In this document: positions 18,145 through 27,985 of the stretch, one piece after another
Position numbering within the stretch: the first letter of the stretch is position 1
Layout: the number at the start of each line of letters is the position of its first letter
Source of the DNA: Dehalococcoidia bacterium
Lineage (GTDB): Bacteria; Chloroflexota; Dehalococcoidia; Lucifugimonadales; UBA3495
DNA length: 62,472 nucleotides
Direction: 5' to 3'
Assembly (NCBI GenBank): GCA_022827095.1
Contig: JAJDTP010000013.1
Coordinates: 1-62,472 of the forward strand
Program-made: the position numbers and the translations under genes
Notes under the pieces: model-generated
What the model saw: only the letters and a program-made list of their open reading frames with translations
Told to the model about the DNA's origin: nothing
Database searches by the model: none

Positions 18145-19317
18145 ATGACCACCACCAAGGCACCGAACGATATCGCCCACTACCTGGGCGCCGCCCAACC
18201 ATTTGTGGCCCGCGTCGATGAGGCAGCGGACTGGATAGACGCCGAACGGCAGATGCCGCCCGACCTCGCCGCGGACATGGCCGACGCCGGATTCTTCCGG
18301 CTGCTGCTGCCCCGTGAATTGGGCGGAGCGGAGCTCGCTCATCCCGATTTCCTGAATATCCTGGAGATGTTTGCGAGAGCCGACGCCAGCGTGGCCTGGT
18401 GCCTGAACCAGAACAACGTCTTCTCCACCAGGTCAACGCGCATGACCATGACCACGGCGCGTGAGATTTGGGGCGAACAACGGGGCGTGGTGACCAACGG
18501 GCCGCCGGCTGCCGGGTCGAAGTCGGTTCCGACGCCAGGAGGATTCCGGCTGAGCGGGCATTGGAACTTCAGCAGCGGCAGTGACCACGCTACCTGGATC
18601 GCCGCGCTGGCCCCCGTCATACCCGAGAACGGAGCGGGAGCCGATGGGCAACCTCCACAAACCCGCCTGCACCTGATGCCTATTGACCAGGTGCGGATGG
18701 TTGACCTGTGGCAGGTCGCCGGACTTCGCGGAACCGGCAGTTTCAGTTTCCAGGTGGACGACCTGTTCGTCCCCGAGGAACGCTCCTTCGTGCAGGAGGG
18801 ACCGTCCTGGTGTGACCGCCCGCTCTACGGCATTCCCACCACGCTCATGTTCGCCACCGGTTTTGCCACCGTGGCCCTGGGGGTAGCGCGCAAGAGCCTG
18901 GACATCGCCATCGACGTGGGAGGCAGCAGGACACCCTATCGCTCCGGCGTCTTGCTCCGCGACCACCAGACTACGCAGCGCACCATCGGCGAGGCCCACG
19001 CGCAGCAAAGTTCGGCCCGTGCCTTCCTGAAGGACGCTCACGGCCGGCTTTGGGAGTCGGCCTGCACCACGGGCACGCTCACCACCGACGAGCGAATCCA
19101 GCTCCGCCTGGCCGCGACCCACGCCATCCGCACCTCGGCGCAGATCGTGGACGCCGCGTACACCCTGTGCGGCGCCAGCGGCATCTTCCAGTCAAACCCG
19201 ATCCAGCGCAGGTTCCAGGATATGCACGTCATCACCCAGCACGTGCAGGGGCACCACGTACACTACGAAACCGCCGGCCAGTACCTGCTGGGATTGGATC
19301 CGCAGGGCGTTTTCTAA
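18145..19317 (+). CDS. Acyl-CoA dehydrogenase-like flavoprotein (monooxygenase type)
   Basis: About 390 aa. Segments MPPDLAADMADAGFFRLLLPRELGGAEL (shown in two parts in the protein), ASVAWCLNQNN, GFRLSGHWNFSSGSDHATW and a C-terminal RRFQDMHVITQHVQGHHVHY match the type-2 acyl-CoA dehydrogenase branch that contains DszC- and HsaA-type flavin monooxygenases; the catalytic Glu of true dehydrogenases is not evident. ATG 18145 has GAGAG five bases upstream; a TTG at 18133 is possible. It is followed after 17 bases by the hydantoinase, so it begins a four-gene run with enolase and amidase. Confidence 0.8.
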   Translation: MTTTKAPNDIAHYLGAAQPFVARVDEAADWIDAERQMPPDLAADMADAGFFRLLLPRELGGAELAHPDFLNILEMFARADASVAWCLNQNNVFSTRSTRMTMTTAREIWGEQRGVVTNGPPAAGSKSVPTPGGFRLSGHWNFSSGSDHATWIAALAPVIPENGAGADGQPPQTRLHLMPIDQVRMVDLWQVAGLRGTGSFSFQVDDLFVPEERSFVQEGPSWCDRPLYGIPTTLMFATGFATVALGVARKSLDIAIDVGGSRTPYRSGVLLRDHQTTQRTIGEAHAQQSSARAFLKDAHGRLWESACTTGTLTTDERIQLRLAATHAIRTSAQIVDAAYTLCGASGIFQSNPIQRRFQDMHVITQHVQGHHVHYETAGQYLLGLDPQGVF

Positions 19318-19334
19318 CAGAAGGAGGTATCGCC

Positions 19335-20753
19335 ATGGCTGCCAATCACGTGGATACGGTCATAGTGGGCGGGCAGATCGTAACCTCATCGCAGGTGTAC
19401 GAGAGCTCCATCGCGATCTCCGGCGAGAAGATCGTGGCCATCGGACCGGAGAATTATCTGCCGCCGGCCGACCGGTACATCGACGCCAGCGGCAAATTCG
19501 TGCTTCCCGGGCTGATCGACAGCCACGTACATCTGGACGGCCACGACGATTATGCCCTGGGCTCGCTGGCCGCAGCGCACGCCGGCCTGACCACCCTCGT
19601 GCCCTTCGGCACCTACCAACTGGAGGGCGACGAGACGCTGCCCCAAGCCGTCCACCGCACCCGCGAAACCGTCGAACGAGCCGCTCTTACCGATTTTGCC
19701 TTCCACTTCATCCTGCAGAACCGACCGAGCATCCTGTCCGGTCTGCCCAACGCCGTGGATCTGGGCGTCAAGTCGTTCAAGATGTTCATGACCTACAAGA
19801 AGCGGCCCGGCCGGATGTGCGACGATGACTACATCTGCGAGGCGATGGACCTGGTGGGACGTACCGGCGGAGTCCTGCAGCTGCACTGCGAAAGCGGCAA
19901 CATCATCGAATACCTGGAAAACAAGCTCCTGGGCGAGGGGCACACGCACCCCACAGACTTTCCCGCTGCGTGTCCTGACTGGGCAGAAGAAGAGGCGATC
20001 AACCGGGCAGTCAAGATGTCTGCCGCTACCCGCTGCCCGACTTACGTCGTGCACCTCAGCACTCACTTGGGCTTGGAACGGATCAAGCAGGCCCAGAGCC
20101 TCGGGCAGCGCGTGTGGACGGAGACGTGCCCGCAGTACCTGCTGCTGTCCGACGCCCAGATGGCGGAGCGCGGCCCCCTGGCGAAGATCGGCCCGCCACT
20201 GCGACCGGAGGATGGACCCGACCGAGACGCTTTGTGGGAAGGTTTGCGCCAGGGCCACGTTTCCATTGTGGCCAGCGACCACTCGCCGCATCCCCAGGAA
20301 CTCAAGCAGCCCGGGTGGGACAACATCTTCGTCGACGCCAACGGCATGTCCGTTCCCTTCGGCTCGCCCGGCATCGAGACCATAGTGCCGCTGATGTACA
20401 GCGAGGGCGTGGTGCAGCGTGGGCTGCCCATCTGGTGGCTGGCCCGCGTCATGGCGGAAAACCCGGCCCGCATCTTTGGCATCTACCCACGCAAGGGGGT
20501 GATCCAGGTGGGCTCCGACGCGGACTTTCTAATCCTGGACCCCAACGGCGACCGCATCGTCACCGCCAGTGACCACCACAGCAACGCCGGCTACACCCTG
20601 TTCGAGGGCTGGCGCGTCAACGGCCGCCCCTGGATAACCATGCTCCGGGGGCAGGTGCTGCTTCAGGATGGGGAGATCCAGCAGAACCCAGGATACGGGA
20701 CCTTCATTGAGAGCGGCTCACCCGTCGCGCCCCTCGGCGGCCCGGTCGATTAG
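19335..20753 (+). CDS. Dihydropyrimidinase/hydantoinase family cyclic amidohydrolase
   Basis: 472 aa, normal length. The metal ligands are visible: HVH at residues 64-66 (GLIDSHVHLDGH), the carboxylated Lys in SFKMFMTYKK, LHCE, a His in YVVHLS and the Asp in VASDHSPH. An EDxTP-like and C-terminal VIQVGSDADFLILDP strand complete the hydantoinase fold. AAGGAGG precedes the ATG. The stop abuts the ATG of the enolase gene with no gap. Dihydropyrimidine-like ring opening followed by amidase action is a plausible scheme for the cluster. Confidence 0.9.
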   Translation: MAANHVDTVIVGGQIVTSSQVYESSIAISGEKIVAIGPENYLPPADRYIDASGKFVLPGLIDSHVHLDGHDDYALGSLAAAHAGLTTLVPFGTYQLEGDETLPQAVHRTRETVERAALTDFAFHFILQNRPSILSGLPNAVDLGVKSFKMFMTYKKRPGRMCDDDYICEAMDLVGRTGGVLQLHCESGNIIEYLENKLLGEGHTHPTDFPAACPDWAEEEAINRAVKMSAATRCPTYVVHLSTHLGLERIKQAQSLGQRVWTETCPQYLLLSDAQMAERGPLAKIGPPLRPEDGPDRDALWEGLRQGHVSIVASDHSPHPQELKQPGWDNIFVDANGMSVPFGSPGIETIVPLMYSEGVVQRGLPIWWLARVMAENPARIFGIYPRKGVIQVGSDADFLILDPNGDRIVTASDHHSNAGYTLFEGWRVNGRPWITMLRGQVLLQDGEIQQNPGYGTFIESGSPVAPLGGPVD

Positions 20754-21800
20754 ATGAAGATCACCGAGGTCCGCGCCGTATATCCCAACTACCGGTACGT
20801 CGTCTCGTCCTGGCGCACCCACTTCTGGCAGATTGTCGTTCGCGTTGAGACGGACGTCGGAGCCGTCGGCCTGGGATACGGCGGCGGTGGTGTGGCCGGC
20901 GTGGAAATCGTCAACCACCACTTCCGCGAGTTGTTGATGGACCGTCAGATCAACAGCCTGGCGGATATTGCAAGCACCTGGGATCACCTGTACGATCAAT
21001 CCCTGCCCTACGGCCGGAAGGGGTTGGCGATTATGGCGCTCAGCGGCGTCGATCTCGCGCTCTACGACCTGCTTGCCAAGGCTGAGAAACAGCCGGTGTA
21101 CGAACTGCTCGGTGGCGCGCAAGAACCAAGAATACTGGCCTATGCCACCGGTCCAGATTCGGAGGCGTACCGCGACCTGGGTTTTCGCGCCCACAAGTTT
21201 CCCCATCGTTGGGTTAGCGACGCCGACTACGAGACGGCGGCCGCAGCAGCAGCAAACGCACGTCAACTGTACGGCGCCGACGCCCGCCTCATGGTCGATT
21301 GCTACATGTCCTGGGATGCGCAGGTAACCAAGCGCATGGCCGACATCCTGTCCGAGTACAACCTCTATTGGTACGAGGATGTGCTAACCCCCGATGAGCT
21401 GGAATGCCAGGCCGACCTGCGCGCCGTCGCGGCACCCACGCTCATTGCCGGCGGCGAGCACGAGTTCACGCACTTCGGTTTTGCGGACATCGCCCGCGCC
21501 GATGCCCTGGGCTTGTGGCAACCTGACATCACGTGGTGCGGCGGAATCACGGCCGGCCGGCGCATCATCGACTTGGCCCGGGACGCCGGCATTCCGGTTT
21601 CGCCCCATCGCGGCGCCGAGGTTTGGGGGCTGCATCTCATCGCCGCTTCCGACTGGGCCGATTTCGCCGAGTATCACTCCGACCACATCCGTTCACCCCG
21701 AGACTTGCTCTGGCTCGGTGAACCTGAGCCGGAGGACGGTTATATCGCCCCGTCCGACAGACTGGGCTTTGGCGTCACGCTGAATGAGGAAATGTTGTAA
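20754..21800 (+). CDS. Enolase-superfamily dehydratase, L-rhamnonate dehydratase-like
   Basis: 348 aa mandelate racemase/muconate lactonising enzyme. Metal ligands appear as Asp in LMVDCYMSWD, Glu in YWYEDVL and Glu in IAGGEHEFT; the GEHE form and ATGPDSEAYRDLGFRAHKFP resemble L-rhamnonate dehydratases. The acid/base His is in PVSPHRGAEVWG. It would dehydrate a sugar-acid-like substrate. The start directly follows the hydantoinase stop (0 bp) and the amidase begins 2 bp after its stop, so co-expression is certain in practice. Confidence 0.85.
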   Translation: MKITEVRAVYPNYRYVVSSWRTHFWQIVVRVETDVGAVGLGYGGGGVAGVEIVNHHFRELLMDRQINSLADIASTWDHLYDQSLPYGRKGLAIMALSGVDLALYDLLAKAEKQPVYELLGGAQEPRILAYATGPDSEAYRDLGFRAHKFPHRWVSDADYETAAAAAANARQLYGADARLMVDCYMSWDAQVTKRMADILSEYNLYWYEDVLTPDELECQADLRAVAAPTLIAGGEHEFTHFGFADIARADALGLWQPDITWCGGITAGRRIIDLARDAGIPVSPHRGAEVWGLHLIAASDWADFAEYHSDHIRSPRDLLWLGEPEPEDGYIAPSDRLGFGVTLNEEML

Positions 21801-21802
21801 CT

Positions 21803-22975
21803 ATGGCCGGCCCTTTGAACGCCTTCGTTCCCGATAGCAACGCTCACTTGCCCGGCTCGGACGACGGGCCGTTGTCCGGCCTGACCTTCGCAGCCAAGGA
21901 CATCTTTGACATCGCCGGGCACGTCACGGGCTGCGGCAACCCCTATTGGCTGGCTACCCACAGCCCTGCCGAGGCTAACGCCTGGGTGGTGCAACGGTTA
22001 GTGGACGCCGGCGCCGCGATGGTGGGCAAGACCATCACCGACGAGCTGACCCGCGGCATCTTCGGCGAGAACATGCACTACGGGACTCCTGTGAATCCGA
22101 GTGCGCCTGGCCGGGTGCCGGGCGGTTCGTCCAGCGGGTCCGCTTCCGCAGTGGCCGGCCGATTGGTGGACTTCGCGTTGGGTTCGGACACCGGAGGCTC
22201 GGTTCGGGTACCGTCCAGCTTCTGCGGGCTGTTCGGGCTGCGGCCTACGCACGGGCGGATCCCGCTGGACGGGATGCTGCTCCAGGCTCCTTCCTTCGAC
22301 ACCATCGGCTGGTTCGCCCGGGACGCCGAGACCTTTGCCCGTGTGGGTTCGGTGGTGCTGCCACCGAGCCCAGCGGTTGAACGCCCGCAGCGCTTGGTCA
22401 TAGCTGAAGACGCTTGGGATCTCGCCGAGCCGGGCACTCGGCAAGCACTCGAAACTGTCCTGGAGAAATTTGGGGCGCTTTTTGCCTCGTCAGCGACGGT
22501 TCGGTTATCCCCATCTAGCCTGGAGGAATGGTCAGGTCACCAGCAGGTGCTGCAGAGCCGCGAGGCGTGGGAGTCGGCGCGGGACTGGATCGATCAGGTC
22601 AACCCTACATTCAGCTTCGAGGTCTCGGACCGGTATGCCCTGGCGCGCTCGGTGACGGACGAGCAGATCGTCACGGCGCAGGCCGGACGCAACGCCGTCA
22701 TCGCCCGCATGAACGAGGTTTTCAACGGTGGCGACGCAGTGGTCTGCTTACCGACGACGGTCGCGCCGGCTCCGCCGCTCGGTCAGCGCGTTTCGGATCG
22801 TCACACGCTGCGCCTGCGCAACAGCGCGTTGACCTCGATAGCCGGCAACACCGGGCGGCCGCAGATCAGTTTGCCGCTAGCCGAAGTCGACGGTCTGCCC
22901 GTCGGCCTGTCGCTCCTCGGAGATTACAGTGCGGACGAGCAGCTGATCGCGTTGGCGAGGGAGATTATCGGCTGA
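21803..22975 (+). CDS. Amidase signature family amidase
   Basis: 390 aa, shorter than typical 450-500 aa members. The Ser-cisSer-Lys triad is present: Lys in TFAAKDIFD (about residue 33), cis-Ser in GRVPGGSSSGSASAV and nucleophile Ser in GSDTGGSVRVP. It hydrolyses a carboxylic amide and could finish the breakdown of an N-carbamoyl or amide product of the upstream hydantoinase. Its end lies four bases from the convergent ThDP enzyme gene, leaving no room for a terminator. Confidence 0.9.
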   Translation: MAGPLNAFVPDSNAHLPGSDDGPLSGLTFAAKDIFDIAGHVTGCGNPYWLATHSPAEANAWVVQRLVDAGAAMVGKTITDELTRGIFGENMHYGTPVNPSAPGRVPGGSSSGSASAVAGRLVDFALGSDTGGSVRVPSSFCGLFGLRPTHGRIPLDGMLLQAPSFDTIGWFARDAETFARVGSVVLPPSPAVERPQRLVIAEDAWDLAEPGTRQALETVLEKFGALFASSATVRLSPSSLEEWSGHQQVLQSREAWESARDWIDQVNPTFSFEVSDRYALARSVTDEQIVTAQAGRNAVIARMNEVFNGGDAVVCLPTTVAPAPPLGQRVSDRHTLRLRNSALTSIAGNTGRPQISLPLAEVDGLPVGLSLLGDYSADEQLIALAREIIG

Positions 22976-22979
22976 ACCG

Positions 22980-24683
22980 TCACTTATTCAGGACGACGTC
23001 GATTAGCGCGACGCGGCCTTCGTTGACAGCGTCCAGGCCGTTGCGCAGAGCGCGCGCCAGGTCGGCGGGACCGTCGACCCGTTCCCCGTACCCGCCGAAG
23101 GGCTCGACCAGTTTGGCGTAGTCCGGGCCGGGGATATGCACACCGTGCCAGATGTCCGAGCGCGCCGCGACGCCGTCCGGATAGTACGCCAGGTGGTTGC
23201 CCCGCATGGCCTCGTAGCCGCCGTTGTTGAACAGCACCGTCATGAAGGGCAGGTTCGCCTCGCTGGCCACACCGAAACACTGGGTCACCGGGTTGTACAG
23301 GAAGCCGCCGTCGCCCATGAGCGCCACTACGGGCTGATCGGGCTTCGCCAGCTTGACCCCCAGCGCCAGTCCCAGGCCCTGACCCAGGCCCCCGTTGGTC
23401 TTGTAGTAACTCTGGGGCCGGTCCCAGACGACGTGGCGGCCGATGGCACCCCGGTGGGTAGTGACCTCCTCCGAGTAAACCACATCCTCGGGCATCACTT
23501 CGCTGAGCACAGCGCATAGCCAGGCCGGGTCGATGGGCCGGCTGCTGCTGGCGGCGGCTTCGGCGGCGTAGGTTTCCTCGGCCAAGCGATCATGTTCTGC
23601 GGCCCAGCGCTGGCGTCGCGCCTCTATTTCGTCGCGGCGGCCGTCCACGGCGGGTCGCAGAGCTTCGACCAGCAGACCCAACCCGATGGTGATGTCACCC
23701 TCGACATATCGGTCGGCAAAGAGGTTCTGGTACACCATGTAGTCTTTTACCGTGGTCTCGCCCATGGCCACAACAGTGGCATGCCGCGGGCCGGCCTGGG
23801 GCGGATACCAGGGGGCGCGGCTGCTGGCGAGGATGACCAGGTCGGCATGCTGGAGGTACCGTTCCGACTGCCCGCCCAGATACAGTGGGTGCCCCTTCGG
23901 GAAATTGGCGTACAGCGCCGCGCTTTCCACCACCGGAATGGCGAACAGTTCGGCCAGGGCTACTAGGTTGTTGAACCCTTCGACCTCGCGCCCGGCGCTG
24001 TCGGTGATGATCAGCGGCGATTTGCTTCGGGCAATCAAATCGGCCAGCTCGGCAATGTCCTGGTCCGACGGGCGGATTTTCGGTGCGGACGGGACGGTGC
24101 GCAGTTTTTCCGGCGGCGTCCACGAATGCACCATGGTCTCGATGGGGATGTTCATGAATGACGGGCCCTGGGGGACGCGTTGGGCCAATTCGCCGGCCCG
24201 CACCAGTTGCTCGTACACGGTGTGCGGGCTGGTGGCTCTTCCGCTCCACTTGGTGAAAGCGTCGGCAAACCGGTCCGGGCCACCCACCACGCTGAGGTTG
24301 CGGTACCACTGGCCCTGAGGGTCGATCTCCGGGTCCTCGCCGTAACTGGTAGCCTCGCCAGAGCACACCAGCATGGGCACCTCGCCGATCATCGCGCCGT
24401 GCACGCCCATGCTGCCCTGGAGCAAACCGACGCCGGCGTGCAGCAGGACCGCCTGCATCCGCCCGGTGGCCCGCGTGTAGCCGCTGGCCATGTTCACTGC
24501 CAGGGTCTCGTGCCAGCAGTTGATGTACTGCGGCCCCGGCGTCTCGTTGACCTTCTGACGGGCCAGGGCTTCCCACACCGGCGCCCATTCCGACCCGGGG
24601 GAGGAGATTATGTAATCAATGCCAAGATTGCGAAATGCTTCAAGGATACCTTCGCCGCAATCCCGAGTGGTCGTGCTGGTCAT
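22980..24683 (-). CDS. Thiamine diphosphate enzyme, acetolactate synthase-like
   Basis: 567 aa, full length. The catalytic Glu lies in NCWHETLAVNMASGYTRATG, and the ThDP/Mg site is VALMGDGGFLYNPV with FNNGGYE downstream. The branch is that of acetolactate synthase large-subunit-like proteins with benzoylformate- or oxalyl-CoA-type relatives; no FAD-binding certainty. AGGAGG in the tail of the upstream MFS gene fixes the ATG, three bases after the MFS stop. A 2-keto acid is the probable substrate. Confidence 0.85.
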   Translation of the reverse strand: MTSTTTRDCGEGILEAFRNLGIDYIISSPGSEWAPVWEALARQKVNETPGPQYINCWHETLAVNMASGYTRATGRMQAVLLHAGVGLLQGSMGVHGAMIGEVPMLVCSGEATSYGEDPEIDPQGQWYRNLSVVGGPDRFADAFTKWSGRATSPHTVYEQLVRAGELAQRVPQGPSFMNIPIETMVHSWTPPEKLRTVPSAPKIRPSDQDIAELADLIARSKSPLIITDSAGREVEGFNNLVALAELFAIPVVESAALYANFPKGHPLYLGGQSERYLQHADLVILASSRAPWYPPQAGPRHATVVAMGETTVKDYMVYQNLFADRYVEGDITIGLGLLVEALRPAVDGRRDEIEARRQRWAAEHDRLAEETYAAEAAASSSRPIDPAWLCAVLSEVMPEDVVYSEEVTTHRGAIGRHVVWDRPQSYYKTNGGLGQGLGLALGVKLAKPDQPVVALMGDGGFLYNPVTQCFGVASEANLPFMTVLFNNGGYEAMRGNHLAYYPDGVAARSDIWHGVHIPGPDYAKLVEPFGGYGERVDGPADLARALRNGLDAVNEGRVALIDVVLNK

Positions 24684-24686
24684 ACG

Positions 24687-26204
24687 TCAGTCCTCCTGTG
24701 CCGGGCTCGCCGCCGGGCGGAGTGCGGATCCGGGCCGAGCATTTGCCGGTACGGCCTGGTCTTCCCGATGGGTGGGCAGCGCGGACAAAAAGAGCGCCAC
24801 CGACAACGCTCCAATCATGGTGAAGAAAGCGTATCTCATTCCCACGGTGAAAGCGGTCCCCACTCCGGATGCCGCGCCGTGGCGGACCGCGTCCAGGCTG
24901 GGCTCGTAGCCCATGGAACCCATGGTGGCGGTTACGATGGCGGTTGCAACAGCGACGCTGACCACGTTGCCGGCGTTGCGGATCAGATTGACCAACGCCG
25001 AAACCACGCCGTGGCTTTCCCGTTCCACCGCGCTCAAAATGGAGCTCGAATTGGGGGAGTAAAAGGTGCCCATGCCGCTGCTGGTCAGCATCAGGCCGGG
25101 GATCACCTGGAATAGCGAAGATTCGGCGGTCGCCTGGGAGAGAATGGTGATGCCTGTGGTCGACAGGATCAGTCCGGTTACGGTGAACTTGCGCCAGCCA
25201 TAACGGTCGGAAAGCCGGCCGCTGATCGGACCCAGCATCGCCATGCACAGGGCTCCGGGGACTACGCAAAGACCCGCCACCGACGGGCTATAGCCAAGAA
25301 CGTTCTGCAGGTAGAACGGCGTCATGAACAGGATCGCCGAACTCCCGACGAACATGAGGTAGTTGGCGGTGACACCCAGGAAAAAGTTGCGCCGGCGGAA
25401 TAATCGCAGGTTCAGCATCGGGCTGGCGATGCGGAGTTCCCACCAGATGAAACCGGCCAGGAGCACAACGAAAGCGACGGCTGCGCCCAGTATCGGCGGG
25501 GAAGTCCAGCCGGTTCGGTGGGCGTTGGTGATGCCAAGCAGCAAGGCCAACAGGGCGCTGGACGACAGGAACGCTCCCAGCCAGTCAAACCCGCCGCGTC
25601 CCGGTCCTCGAACCGGGTGCGATTGGTCAGCACTGGTCAGCACCGCAACGCACATGCCGATGCTGATGGCAACCATGGGGACCGTGGCAAAGAAAACGGA
25701 GCGCCATCCGAAAGCGTCAACCAGGAAGCCGCCCATGGCCGGGCCGGCGACCGCTCCGGTGCCGACCATCGTCATAATCAGGCCAATGGCCTTCCCGCGC
25801 TCGTTGGGCGGGAAGGCGCCTATCATGATGGCCATACCGGTGCCTTGGGTCATGGCCGCGCCGGTGCCCTGCACGATGCGGGAGATGATCAGTATCCCCA
25901 GGTCGGAGGACGTCCCGGCTGCGACGGAGCCAGCAATTGTCACCGCCGAACCGATGATGTACACGCGCTTGGAGGTGATGATATCCGCCAGCCGGCCCAT
26001 GGGCAGCAGCAGAGCGATGATCGTCATGGCATAGCCGATCACCAGCCACTGGACGCTGGGGATATCGGTTTGGAAATAGGTGGCTATGGTCGGCAGGGCA
26101 ACTCCTACGCTGCCGTGGTCGACCACGGAGGCGAAGATGCCTACCGCCAGGGTCGCGAAGGCGTACCACTTGTAGTGGCGGCCTTGCGCCAGCGAAGAGA
26201 TCAC
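24687..26204 (-). CDS. MFS transporter, 14-span DHA2-type
   Basis: 505 aa with about 14 hydrophobic spans. Motif A appears as PMGRLADIITSKRVYI after the second span, and motif C-like glycine-rich TMVGTGAVAGPAMGGFL in the fifth, as in EmrB/QacA-type proton-driven exporters. A GTG at 26204 is the first plausible start; 32 bases separate it from the phosphotriesterase-like gene. Coupled to the ThDP enzyme downstream. It may export an intermediate or import the substrate; the direction cannot be read. Confidence 0.85.
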   Translation of the reverse strand: MISSLAQGRHYKWYAFATLAVGIFASVVDHGSVGVALPTIATYFQTDIPSVQWLVIGYAMTIIALLLPMGRLADIITSKRVYIIGSAVTIAGSVAAGTSSDLGILIISRIVQGTGAAMTQGTGMAIMIGAFPPNERGKAIGLIMTMVGTGAVAGPAMGGFLVDAFGWRSVFFATVPMVAISIGMCVAVLTSADQSHPVRGPGRGGFDWLGAFLSSSALLALLLGITNAHRTGWTSPPILGAAVAFVVLLAGFIWWELRIASPMLNLRLFRRRNFFLGVTANYLMFVGSSAILFMTPFYLQNVLGYSPSVAGLCVVPGALCMAMLGPISGRLSDRYGWRKFTVTGLILSTTGITILSQATAESSLFQVIPGLMLTSSGMGTFYSPNSSSILSAVERESHGVVSALVNLIRNAGNVVSVAVATAIVTATMGSMGYEPSLDAVRHGAASGVGTAFTVGMRYAFFTMIGALSVALFLSALPTHREDQAVPANARPGSALRPAASPAQED

Positions 26205-26236
26205 GACTGCGTTACCGGGGCTGCAGGAGTCAAACG

Positions 26237-27193
26237 TTACTCGCCGGCGAAGAACCGTCGAGGGTTCTCCACTGTGATCTGGTGAATGTCCTCGTCCGAC
26301 GCTCCCATTTCCTTCAGGCGGGGCAGCACGTAACGCGGGATGAAGTTGTAGCCGTCAGGATTGGCCCGCCGCTGCTCCTGCACCTCCGCGCCGTGGCGTG
26401 CCTTGGACACCGAGTAATCGTGGGAAAGAAAAATGCGGTGCGTGAACCCGGCATCCATCAGCGCCTTGGCGACTTCGGTCCGCTGTTCCCAGTCGGGAGT
26501 GCCGGGGCGGAATCCGCCAGGGTAGCGGTCCAGCCCCAGCCAGACGCCCTTGTTGAGGAGACCCAGGAGGTACTCCAGATCGGTGTCGTCGTTGCTGTGG
26601 CCGATGTACACCCGGTCGAGGTCAACCCCCTCTTCCTCGAGGACGCGCACCTGCGCATCGCCGATACGTTCCGGCGACCAGGTGTGCGTCGAGATGGGCA
26701 CGCCGGTGGCTTTCTGCGCACGCGCGGCGGCCCGCAGCACGTTCTCCTGCGGGGCGGTGACCCCACCTTCGTCGCTGGCCACCTTGATAATGCCAGCCTT
26801 GATCCCGGTGCCCTCGATGCCCTCCTCGATTTCGCGCACGTAAAGCTCGGCGATGACGTCGGGAGAGATTTCGCCGAAGGGCCGTGGCACGGCCAGGTGG
26901 TTGCCGGTCGCGACGACCACCTGCATGTCGCTACCCAAAGCCACCTCGCGGATCAGCTGGACGTCCCGTCCCAGGTCGAAGGTGCTCACGTCGATTATGG
27001 TCCTGACTCCATCTTCCCTGACGGCACGCATGGCGGCAATGGATTGTTCGCGGATGCCGTCACGGTCGATGATCTCCGGGTAGGTGTGGCGGAGGCCGGC
27101 AGCGTTGGTTCCAACGTGCTCGTGGCTCAGGGTGAACCCCAGGTCGTCGGTATCTATGGGCCCCATCACGCTGTTCACGGTTGCCATTGCCAT
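26237..27193 (-). CDS. Phosphotriesterase-like metal hydrolase
   Basis: 318 aa. Binuclear metal ligands: H24 and H26 (FTLSHEHVG), Lys in AGIIKVASDEGG, His in PISTHT, His in YIGHSND and Asp in FLSHDYSV. The family includes organophosphate hydrolases, lactonases and PhnP/Php-type enzymes; marine members are mostly lactonases. GGAGG before ATG 27193. First gene of the leftward run lactonase-like enzyme, MFS carrier, ThDP enzyme. Confidence 0.88.
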   Translation of the reverse strand: MAMATVNSVMGPIDTDDLGFTLSHEHVGTNAAGLRHTYPEIIDRDGIREQSIAAMRAVREDGVRTIIDVSTFDLGRDVQLIREVALGSDMQVVVATGNHLAVPRPFGEISPDVIAELYVREIEEGIEGTGIKAGIIKVASDEGGVTAPQENVLRAAARAQKATGVPISTHTWSPERIGDAQVRVLEEEGVDLDRVYIGHSNDDTDLEYLLGLLNKGVWLGLDRYPGGFRPGTPDWEQRTEVAKALMDAGFTHRIFLSHDYSVSKARHGAEVQEQRRANPDGYNFIPRYVLPRLKEMGASDEDIHQITVENPRRFFAGE

Positions 27194-27383
27194 CCCTCCT
27201 GGCCGTGGGCGAATGCGGGTATTCTATTACGAATTCCGCTGGGACGATACGAGCGCGGCGTCTTCTGTGCGCAGGCTTGCGCTACCATCGCCGTGTCCGT
27301 GGCTCGCGCGTGTGATTGCCAGTGCGACTTGCTGAGCAATTGCTGGCCCGTCTATATTGACGGAAAAGCACTGGGAGGCAAAC

Positions 27384-27935
27384 ATGCGAACGCCCATTTT
27401 GACCCGTGACCAGGTCCCCGCGGAACTGCAAGAGGCATTCGACCATGAGACCGCCGACTCCGGCGGCGTGGTTTCCAGCGGCCCAGGTTCCGCCATGATC
27501 AACAGTCCCGAGATGCGCAAACGCGCCAACCATCTGGTCAACTACCTGCGGGACGAGTCGTCCTTACCCAAGAAGATCCAGGAACTGGCGATGATTCTGA
27601 CGGCACGCAACATGGACTGCCAGTACATCTGGTTCGCCCATTCCGTCCGAGCCAAGGAGCAGGGCATCAGCGCAGAGTTCGTTGACAACCTCCGTGATCG
27701 CAAAGCATTGCCGCAATTGCCGGTCGACGAGCAGACGGTGGTGAACTACGCCACGGAATTGTTCAACAACCACCGTGTCACCGACGCAACCTTTCAGGCC
27801 GCCATCGACCAGTTCGGGCCCCTGGGATTGACCGAACTGACGACGCTGTTCGGGTACTACACCCTGCTGGCCTTCAACGCCAACTCATTCGATATCGACG
27901 TGCCTGACGGCACGGAGCCCAAGCTCCCGGTTTAG
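27384..27935 (+). CDS. Carboxymuconolactone decarboxylase family protein
   Basis: 183 aa, one domain of the AhpD/CMD fold (RKRANHLVNYLRDE, then LPKKIQELAMILTARNMDCQY-IWFAHSV). Only one cysteine is present where AhpD-type members have CxxC, so peroxidase activity is unlikely; the form fits the decarboxylase-type or uncharacterised branch. GGGAGG fixes the ATG at 27384. Divergently transcribed from the phosphotriesterase-like gene across a 190-base gap. gamma-Carboxymuconolactone as substrate is not established. Confidence 0.85.
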   Translation: MRTPILTRDQVPAELQEAFDHETADSGGVVSSGPGSAMINSPEMRKRANHLVNYLRDESSLPKKIQELAMILTARNMDCQYIWFAHSVRAKEQGISAEFVDNLRDRKALPQLPVDEQTVVNYATELFNNHRVTDATFQAAIDQFGPLGLTELTTLFGYYTLLAFNANSFDIDVPDGTEPKLPV

Positions 27936-27985
27936 CGAGCTCACGGCCGACGACGCGGTCGGGCATATCTACCCGGGTTCGCCCC

